Part shown: one piece after another, positions 1-4,820 of the stretch
Layout: each line of letters opens with the position of its first letter
How positions within the stretch are numbered: position 1 is the stretch's first letter
Made by a program: the position numbers and the translations under genes
The notes under the pieces: model-generated
What the model saw: the letters and a program-made list of their open reading frames with translations, nothing else
Told to the model about the DNA's origin: nothing
Database searches by the model: none
Assembly (NCBI GenBank): GCA_026989995.1
Contig: JALSIO010000807.1
Coordinates: 1-7,789, forward strand
Direction: 5' to 3'
From: Myxococcales bacterium
GTDB taxonomy: Bacteria; Myxococcota_A; UBA9160; JALSIO01
Length of the DNA: 7,789 nt

Positions 1-1
1 G

Positions 2-493
2 GCCGGGAGCCGGACGACCAACCTGCGCGAGCGGGCCGAGGCGCGACTCGCGGAGCAGGGGCGGCCCGCCCGCGACATCCGCAGCCGCGAGGTGCGTGCA
101 AAGGCCCCTCCGCTCGAGGCGCTCGCTCTGCGCGTCCGGGCGCGGGCCACGCGCGCGAGCGAGGAGCTCTTCTTCGAGTTCTCGGGGCCTCGTGAGGAGC
201 TCGCGGGTTTCGCCCGGCTGTCGCTTCCGACCGCGCCGGGCTTCGTGTCAGAGATCGAGGGGCACGCCCTGCTCCGGGAGCTCCACGTCTACGGCGAGGT
301 GGCGGCCCTCGGGCGCCCCGGGCCCGTGCAGCACGGTGGGCTCGGCCGGCGCCTGGTCGCGGCCTGTGCGGAGGAGGCCTCCCGTCGGGGGTTCCGCGCG
401 CTCTCGGTCATCTCGGCGGTGGGGACCCGACCCTACTACCGGTCCCTGGGCTTTCGCGACGGCCCGCTCTACCAGACCCTGCCGCTCGGCTGA
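2..493 (+). CDS. elp3: Elp3-type tRNA wobble-uridine modification enzyme, C-terminal part (5' end outside window)
   Basis: This is the last 163 codons of a gene that begins before the window; the frame is open from base 2. Elp3 enzymes join a radical SAM domain to a GNAT acetyltransferase-like domain and place a carboxymethyl-type group on C5 of uridine 34 in tRNA, using acetyl-CoA. Only the end of the radical SAM/linker part (IRSREV, about bases 77-94) and the GNAT part are visible. The diagnostic Elp3 signatures are RELHVYG (275-295), the acetyl-CoA pyrophosphate-binding stretch QHGGLGRRL (329-355), and VISAVGTRPYYRSLGF (404-454), which matches the conserved VISG-GTR-YY-LGY ending of the family. 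The iron-sulfur cysteines are outside the window, so integrity cannot be judged. A plain GNAT acetyltransferase starting at base 92 is a poor alternative, because the linker upstream reads as Elp3 and those other signatures are Elp3-specific. The 3' end overlaps the convergent VanZ-family gene by 25 bases. Confidence 0.88.
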   Translation, partial: AGSRTTNLRERAEARLAEQGRPARDIRSREVRAKAPPLEALALRVRARATRASEELFFEFSGPREELAGFARLSLPTAPGFVSEIEGHALLRELHVYGEVAALGRPGPVQHGGLGRRLVAACAEEASRRGFRALSVISAVGTRPYYRSLGFRDGPLYQTLPLG

Positions 494-1821
494 GGGGGCT
501 CCCGGATCTCGGCGGCTGCTCCGCGTGGCTGCCCCGGGCGAGCGCGCGGCCGCGCGCGGGACGACGACCGGTCCTCCGGCCGCGGATCGCCCGTGCGGGA
601 GGGCTTGGGCCCGCGCCCGTACAGCCGCCGAAGCAGGCGACCGACGGCGGCTCCTGCGGCCGGCGCGAGAATTTCCGCCGGCCGGGCCGGTGCGAGCGGG
701 CTCACCGCGGGAACCCCCGCGACGAGCGCCCCGACGATCGCGACGAGCAGTCCCTGGAGGCGGGCCCCGGCGGGCCAGAACCCGAGCGGCAGGGCCAGCA
801 GCCCGAGCCAGAGGCAGCCCACCGCCGGCCGCCACGCGGGCGGCGGGAGCTCGGCGTAGAAGAAGAACCCGAAGCCGTCCCCGGGGCGCGGCCCCAGCCC
901 ACACCGCCGCCGGATCTCCGGCGGCTCGCGGGCCTCCAGGTGCGCGGTGGCGCAGGCTCCGTCGCGACCCGGCTCGATCCGGACCCGGTAGGGCTCGCCG
1001 GGTGCCAGCCCGGCGAGGAGCCCCGGGGCCCGGTGGGCCGCCGTCTCGAGCCCGAGGGCCCGGGCGCGGGTGCGCACCTCGAAGAGCAGGTCCCCTCCGT
1101 CCACCCCCACCGCGAGGGCCAGCGTCTGGCGGGCGCCGTGGAGGGTGAACAGCGGCGCGGGCCCCGCCGGCGGGGCGGGGCCCGCCCTCGCCCGCAGGAC
1201 GACGGGCGCCCCCCGCGCGACGAGCTCGCGGAGCCGCCCGGCTCCCTCGACGCGGCCCGGGTGGAGGCGCCGGTCCCCGATCCGGGCCCCGATCACTTCC
1301 CCGGGGTACACAGGAAGGTGTCCAAACTCGGGTCGGACGCCGGCGTGCCACGGCAGCGGGGGAAGGGCCGGCGTCGCCAGTGGCCCCTGCGCGACGAGGA
1401 AGAGCGCGACCGCACCCGCCCAGCCCTGCGCCAGCCGCCTGGCCCCGGGCGGGGGCGGGTCGAGGAGTTCGGCGAGGCGGGGGGCGAGCCAGGCCCCGAC
1501 GGCCGTGCCCGCGGTGTTGCACACGAGATCGAGCAGCGAGGGATGCCGGGAGGGCACCGCGAACTGCATCGCTTCCACGAAGGACGAGAGCGCCGCGCCG
1601 ACTCCGGCCACGCCGAGGGGGCGGCGCCCGGCGCGGCGCAGCAGCACTCCGAGGGGCAGGAAGAGCAGGACGTTGCGCACCGCGTCCGAGAGGAAGTCCT
1701 CGGGGAGGAGCCTCGCGGCCGCTCCCGGGTCCGGCGGGCGCTCGGTGCCGGGCAGCAGCGTGGCGAGCAGCACGAGGGCAGTGAAGGCCGCCGCGAGGGC
1801 GCCCGCCGCGCGGCGGCTCAC
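469..1821 (-). CDS. VanZ-family membrane protein with lectin-like (LamG/ConA-type) domain and C-terminal membrane segments
   Basis: The protein has 450 residues from a GTG start at 1821. That start sits just before the first membrane helix; the frame stays open another 42 codons upstream, but that stretch is Arg/Pro-rich and looks non-coding. The VanZ core has TM1 at about 5-24, then the D-x3-N-x3-F-PLG motif (D46, N50, P56-G58), an S-x2-E-x2-Q helix (S80, E83, Q86), P90-S-R, D98 and NTAG-x3-G (N102-G109). A fifth helix lies at about 132-150. Residues about 165-325 are soluble and beta-rich, resembling the LamG/concanavalin-like module fused to many VanZ proteins (FTLHGARQTLALAVGV, GFFFYAEL). 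Two more helices follow at about 333-352 and 355-373, and a weaker hydrophobic stretch at 384-400. VanZ is named for teicoplanin resistance, but most members have no known role, so resistance should not be inferred. The last 45 or so residues are Arg/Pro-rich and may be simple extension to the next available stop. The gene is divergent from the rhomboid and convergent with elp3. Confidence 0.82.
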   Translation of the reverse strand: MSRRAAGALAAAFTALVLLATLLPGTERPPDPGAAARLLPEDFLSDAVRNVLLFLPLGVLLRRAGRRPLGVAGVGAALSSFVEAMQFAVPSRHPSLLDLVCNTAGTAVGAWLAPRLAELLDPPPPGARRLAQGWAGAVALFLVAQGPLATPALPPLPWHAGVRPEFGHLPVYPGEVIGARIGDRRLHPGRVEGAGRLRELVARGAPVVLRARAGPAPPAGPAPLFTLHGARQTLALAVGVDGGDLLFEVRTRARALGLETAAHRAPGLLAGLAPGEPYRVRIEPGRDGACATAHLEAREPPEIRRRCGLGPRPGDGFGFFFYAELPPPAWRPAVGCLWLGLLALPLGFWPAGARLQGLLVAIVGALVAGVPAVSPLAPARPAEILAPAAGAAVGRLLRRLYGRGPKPSRTGDPRPEDRSSSRARPRARPGQPRGAAAEIREPPQPSGRVW

Positions 1822-2114
1822 GGGCGCATTCCGGGGCCGGCAGGCCGGGCGTAGCTCGCGGTGTCGCCCCGAGACCGGATGGGGCCGTCCGGGATCGGGC
1901 CGGGGGGGCGCCCGGGGGCTTCCCGCGAGGCCGGACCGGGGCGCCACCGGAGCCCGCGCCGGGCGTCTCCCCGAATGCGTCGCACGCGCACCCCCCTCCC
2001 GCGGCCCTCCGCCCCGGTCCGGGATCGCCGGGCCGCGGCGGGGGCAGGATCCGGCCGATCCACGGCGATTCGCGCTACAGCCCCCGGCGCGTCCGGCCGC
2101 TCGCGCGCTCCGAG
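1822..2114. other. Divergent intergenic region between the VanZ-family gene and the rhomboid gene
   Basis: This 293-base stretch separates two outward-facing genes and should hold the promoters of both. No convincing sigma-70 or sigma-54 promoter is visible. A GCTAC element occurs facing each gene: on the minus strand around 1851-1855 and on the plus strand at 2074-2078, both similar to the GCTAC boxes near 4790-4810. That is only a hint. Neither start has a good Shine-Dalgarno sequence: the rhomboid ATG is preceded by CTCCGAG and the VanZ GTG by GAATGCGCCC. Short open frames here translate to Arg/Pro/Gly-rich sequence typical of non-coding GC-rich DNA. No terminator-like hairpin or clear repeat was seen. 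Confidence 0.5.
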
Positions 2115-4592
2115 ATGATCATCCCGATCAGTCACGAGAGCAGCACCGTCCGGCGGACCCCGTTCATCACCTACCTCATCGTGGTGATCTGCGCCGCTGT
2201 CTTCGTGCACACCCAGCAGGAGCAGGGGCGCGCCCGGCTCCGCATCCAGCAGACCCTCGTGGACCTCGCCGCCGAGCTGGTCGAGCGGCCCTGGGTCGAG
2301 ATCGACCCGCGCGTCCGGGAGGTCTTCGGCGTGGAGCTCGCCGAGCTCAAGATCCGGGCGCGCGCCGAGGCCGCGCGCGGGGGGCGGCCCCTGCCCGCGA
2401 TCCGGGTCCCCGACTCCATTCGCGCGCGGCACCAGCGGGAGTTCGACCGCAAGCAGGAGCGGCTGCTGGCCGCGCTCCGGACCCATCCCTTCTTCCGGTA
2501 CGGCTTCGTCGCGGATCACCCCGAGGCCTCCCGCCTCGTCACCTACGCCTTCGTCCACGCCGGCTGGCTGCACCTGCTCGGCAACCTGCTGCTCCTCTAC
2601 CTCACCGCCCCCTTCGTGGAGGATCGCTACGGCCGGGGTCTTTTCACCGCCTTCTACCTCCTGTCGGGTGCCGCCGCGGCGCTCTTCTTCGCCTTCCGCC
2701 ACCCCGGTCTCGAGACTCCGCTGGTGGGTGCCTCCGGCGCGGTGGCGGGCTGCATGGGCGCCTTCCTGGTGCGCTTCTTCACCACCCCCATCCGCTTCTT
2801 CTACTGGGTGGGCTTTCTCATGGGAACCTTCCGGGCCCCGGCCTGGCTCATGCTCCCGCTCTGGGTGGCCGGCGAATGGTTCATGGGCCGCGCCATGGAC
2901 CAGGCCGTCCCGGGCGGCGCCGGGGGGGTCGCCCACTGGGCCCATGTCGGGGGCTTCGGCTTCGGTGCGCTCTTCGCCCTCGGAATGCGCGGCCTGCGGG
3001 TGGAGGAGCGGTTCATCCATCCCGCCATCGAGGAGAAGCTCACGGTGGCGGGGAACCCCGTCAGCGAGGAGGCCGGCCGCGCGCGGGAGGAGGGGCGCAC
3101 GGCCGAGGCCCTCGAGCTGCTCCGGGACGCCCTTCACCACCGCCCCTGGGACGAGGACGTCGCGGCCGCGCTGCTCGACACCGCGGCCAAAGCGGGTCGG
3201 GTGCCGGAGGTGGTCCCCCTGCTCACCCGCTTCCTCGGCGAGATGCTCCGGCGCGGCCGTCGCGAGGCGGCTGTGGAGCGCTTTGCCGAGCTCTCCGACT
3301 GCGATCCCGGGATCGCCCTCCCGCCTGCGCTCGCCCTTCGCATCGCCCCCGTGCTGCGCGATGCCGGGCGGCCCGGGCTGGCCACGGAGACCCTCCGCCG
3401 CGCGCTCGCTGCCGCGGGTTCCGACGTGCCGCCGGCTGTGGTCCTCCGGCTCGCCGAGGCCCTTCGCGACGGCGATGCGGAGGCGGCGCTTGCGGGTGTG
3501 GAACGGGCGCTCTCCCGCCCCGACCTCGAGGCTGCGGAGCGGGAGCCGCTCGAGGCGCTCCGGGACGCGCTGCGCGCGAAGGGGGTGCGACCGGGGAGCG
3601 CGGGGTCGGCGCGAGGGGGCGACCCCGCGCGGGCCGGGGACCTGAACACGGAGCTCGAGGTTCCCTCGGCCGAGGTGAGACCCGGCATGGGATCGGCGAT
3701 CCGAACGCTCGAGCTCCCCGAGGAGGAGGGCGAGGACGTGCCCGAGATCGAACTCGACGACGAGGACTTCCGGGAGGATCCCTTCGGCCCGCCCGGCGAG
3801 GTGGACGGCGCGAGGGCCCCGGAACCGGCCGAGCCCGACCGCAGTGCGGCGGGCCGGGAGGAGGGGGGCCCGGAGGAGATCGGCCTCGGGGAAGGACGCG
3901 AGGATCTCATCTCCGACGAGCTCTTCCTCGAGACCCTCGGAAACTCCGGGACCTTCCCCGACATGCCGCAGAGGCTCGCCGCGGCGCCCGAGGACGAGGC
4001 CGGCCCCGAGCTCCCCAGCGTGCGGACCCTCGACCTCGGCGGCTCCGAGGACGCCCCTGCCCTCGATCTCGGATCACCGGGCGAGGGCTTTCCCGACGCG
4101 GCGGAGCAGGAGCTGGTGGGCCAGGTGCTCGATCCCGGGGTCGACACCGGGTCCACCGGTGCCGGCCTGCGGCCGCTGCGGGTTCGGGAGGCGGTGCCGC
4201 GGAGGCTCCTCGTGGATGGGCTCGTGCTCGAGACCCCCGACCGCGGCAAGGGGCGACTTTCCTTCGGCGAGATCGAGGCCGTGGCGGCGGGGGCGGTGGA
4301 GGGCCTCGCGGAGCGTCCCGTGATCGTCGTGGACCTCGTCCTGAACTGGAGCCGCGGGGACGAGCCGCTCCGGGTGGTGCGGCTCCTCTCCCACCGCTTC
4401 GACCCGCGAAGGCTCGCGCCGGAGGCGGGCTCGCCCCTCGAGAGTCTCCGGCAGGGGCTGGCGCGCATCTTGGACGCCTCCGACGCCCTGCCGCTTCCCG
4501 ATCCCCGGAGCGCCCGGGGGATTCCCTTCGGCCGGCATCCGGACCTCGCGACCTACGAGCGGGAGGTCCTCGGGGCCGCCTCGGAGGCCTGA
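2115..4592 (+). CDS. Rhomboid-family intramembrane serine protease with long TPR-like, acidic and uncharacterised C-terminal cytosolic tail
   Basis: The protein has 825 residues; a usual bacterial rhomboid has 200-300. The ATG is well placed, since MIIPISHES followed by RRTPFIT and a helix is the typical rhomboid opening. TM1 is about 16-32. A loop of about 110 charged, helix-prone residues (33-143) follows before TM2 (147-167), which carries H-x3-N (H153, N157). TM3 is 175-195. The catalytic serine is S207 in GASG, and the catalytic histidine is H277 in AHWAHVGGFGFG of the last core helix; PAWLMLPLW (242-250) is also family-typical. The dyad and the oxyanion-associated H/N are therefore intact, and the protein should cut membrane proteins within the bilayer. 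With six core helices and Arg13-Arg14 before TM1, the tail should be cytosolic. It comprises helical TPR-like repeats (about 316-490), an acidic low-complexity linker (about 500-685) with a duplicated short motif, and a mixed alpha/beta domain (about 685-820: RLLVDGLVLET, FGEIEAVAAGAV, VIVVDLVLNW, LRVVRLLSHRFDPRRL) that I do not recognise; a PH-like fold is only a guess. The substrate is unknown. Confidence 0.9.
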   Translation: MIIPISHESSTVRRTPFITYLIVVICAAVFVHTQQEQGRARLRIQQTLVDLAAELVERPWVEIDPRVREVFGVELAELKIRARAEAARGGRPLPAIRVPDSIRARHQREFDRKQERLLAALRTHPFFRYGFVADHPEASRLVTYAFVHAGWLHLLGNLLLLYLTAPFVEDRYGRGLFTAFYLLSGAAAALFFAFRHPGLETPLVGASGAVAGCMGAFLVRFFTTPIRFFYWVGFLMGTFRAPAWLMLPLWVAGEWFMGRAMDQAVPGGAGGVAHWAHVGGFGFGALFALGMRGLRVEERFIHPAIEEKLTVAGNPVSEEAGRAREEGRTAEALELLRDALHHRPWDEDVAAALLDTAAKAGRVPEVVPLLTRFLGEMLRRGRREAAVERFAELSDCDPGIALPPALALRIAPVLRDAGRPGLATETLRRALAAAGSDVPPAVVLRLAEALRDGDAEAALAGVERALSRPDLEAAEREPLEALRDALRAKGVRPGSAGSARGGDPARAGDLNTELEVPSAEVRPGMGSAIRTLELPEEEGEDVPEIELDDEDFREDPFGPPGEVDGARAPEPAEPDRSAAGREEGGPEEIGLGEGREDLISDELFLETLGNSGTFPDMPQRLAAAPEDEAGPELPSVRTLDLGGSEDAPALDLGSPGEGFPDAAEQELVGQVLDPGVDTGSTGAGLRPLRVREAVPRRLLVDGLVLETPDRGKGRLSFGEIEAVAAGAVEGLAERPVIVVDLVLNWSRGDEPLRVVRLLSHRFDPRRLAPEAGSPLESLRQGLARILDASDALPLPDPRSARGIPFGRHPDLATYEREVLGAASEA
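3699..3755 (+). repeat. Duplicated linker motif in the rhomboid tail, copy 1
   Basis: Residues 529-547 read IRTLEL, five spacer residues, then EDVPEIEL. This matches copy 2 downstream (VRTLDL, three spacer residues, EDAPALDL). The consensus is [IV]RTL[ED]L-x(3-5)-ED[VA]P-x-[IL][ED]L. The match is clear at the protein level, with conservative changes at most differing sites. It lies in the acidic, probably unstructured linker, so a peptide that binds a partner or an ancient local duplication are both possible. Confidence 0.6.
4020..4070 (+). repeat. Duplicated linker motif in the rhomboid tail, copy 2
   Basis: Residues 636-652 read VRTLDL, spacer GGS, then EDAPALDL, matching copy 1 about 107 residues earlier. 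The surroundings are rich in Asp, Glu, Gly and Pro with no hydrophobic-core pattern. The copies share hydrophobic anchors (V/I, L, L, I/L, L) within acidic sequence, a layout typical of short linear binding motifs; that reading is inference. Confidence 0.6.
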
Positions 4593-4598
4593 GCGGGC

Positions 4599-4739
4599 TC
4601 AGGACGCTCCCGCGGCGCTGATTCCCGATGAGGCCACGACCTTGGTCGCCCCCGCGGCGGCTCCGAATCCCGCGCGGAGAGAAACGAGCAGCAGGGCCAC
4701 GGAGAGTGCCGTCAGCAGGGCTGCGGTCGCGGTCGTCAT
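4599..4739 (-). CDS. Small single-pass membrane peptide, unknown function (46 residues)
   Basis: The frame encodes 46 residues from ATG at 4739. A strong Shine-Dalgarno, GGAGG (minus strand, complement of 4745-4749), ends five bases before the ATG, the best ribosome binding site in the window. Residues about 4-21 (ATAALLTALSVALLLVSL) form one hydrophobic helix. A short tail follows with Arg22 and Lys33 as its only charges and much Ala, Gly and Ser. With positive charge only after the helix, an outside-N, inside-C orientation is suggested. Third codon positions are mostly G or C, consistent with coding. I recognise no family. The gene ends six bases beyond the rhomboid stop, convergent to it, and diverges from the carboxyltransferase gene with which it shares an 81-bp control region. 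It could be a chance frame, but the ribosome binding site, sharply defined helix and fit to an otherwise empty gap favour a real gene. Confidence 0.5.
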   Translation of the reverse strand: MTTATAALLTALSVALLLVSLRAGFGAAAGATKVVASSGISAAGAS

Positions 4740-4744
4740 CGGGT

Positions 4745-4749
4745 CCTCC
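4745..4749 (-). promoter_or_regulatory. Shine-Dalgarno GGAGG of the small membrane peptide
   Basis: The minus strand reads GGAGG, then ACCCG, then ATG. The five-base spacing is good. This site is the main reason to accept the 46-residue gene and fixes its start at 4739. Confidence 0.55.
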
Positions 4750-4787
4750 GCCACGCCGGCCGCGTCCGGCCCGACGGGAGCGGCGAG

Positions 4788-4811
4788 GGTAGCCGGCCGC
4801 GCCGCGCTACC
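4788..4811. promoter_or_regulatory. Inverted repeat GGTAGC-N12-GCTACC in a divergent promoter region
   Basis: Two perfect six-base arms (4788-4793 and 4806-4811) flank a 12-base GC-only spacer. The repeat sits in the 81-bp gap between the small membrane peptide gene (-) and the carboxyltransferase gene (+). Each arm contributes to an outward-facing TAnnnT hexamer: TACCCT on the minus strand (complement of 4786-4791) and TACCGT on the plus strand (4808-4813). It may be a regulator binding site, or simply two divergent -10 elements that happen to mirror each other. Confidence 0.35.
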
Positions 4812-4813
4812 GT
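4808..4813 (+). promoter_or_regulatory. Candidate -10 element (TACCGT) for a leaderless carboxyltransferase transcript
   Basis: TACCGT fits the TAnnnT core of a bacterial -10 box and ends seven bases before the GTG at 4821, the spacing expected when transcription begins at the start codon itself. No TTGACA-like -35 is visible, and no Shine-Dalgarno precedes the GTG; the bases before it (CCTCCCG) resemble the complement of one. Leaderless transcripts are known in several GC-rich bacterial groups. The assignment rests on a short motif and is tentative. Confidence 0.35.
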
Positions 4814-4820
4814 CCTCCCG

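Noticed and set aside
469..1821. Glycopeptide resistance gene
   Set aside because: VanZ membership alone does not indicate resistance; there are no vanHAX-type genes or regulators nearby and the protein is far longer than the namesake.
1822..1947. N-terminal extension of the VanZ-family protein by 42 residues
   Set aside because: The added residues are Arg/Pro-rich with no signal-like character; the GTG at 1821 directly precedes the first membrane helix.
1861..2118. An 85-codon plus-strand frame whose stop overlaps the rhomboid ATG (ATGA)
   Set aside because: The overlap looks like coupling, but the product is almost all Arg, Pro, Gly, Ala and Ser with no hydrophobic core, there is no ribosome binding site, and the start is GTG.
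4580..4590. Short palindrome GCCTCGGAGGC at the rhomboid 3' end as a terminator
   Set aside because: It lies inside the coding sequence, has a five-base stem with almost no loop and no T-run after it.
1070..4621. A 1183-codon open frame on the plus strand
   Set aside because: It crosses the VanZ gene in antisense, the intergenic region and the whole rhomboid gene in a wrong frame. The translation is Arg/Pro/Gly/Ala-rich without domains, as expected for a shadow frame in GC-rich DNA.
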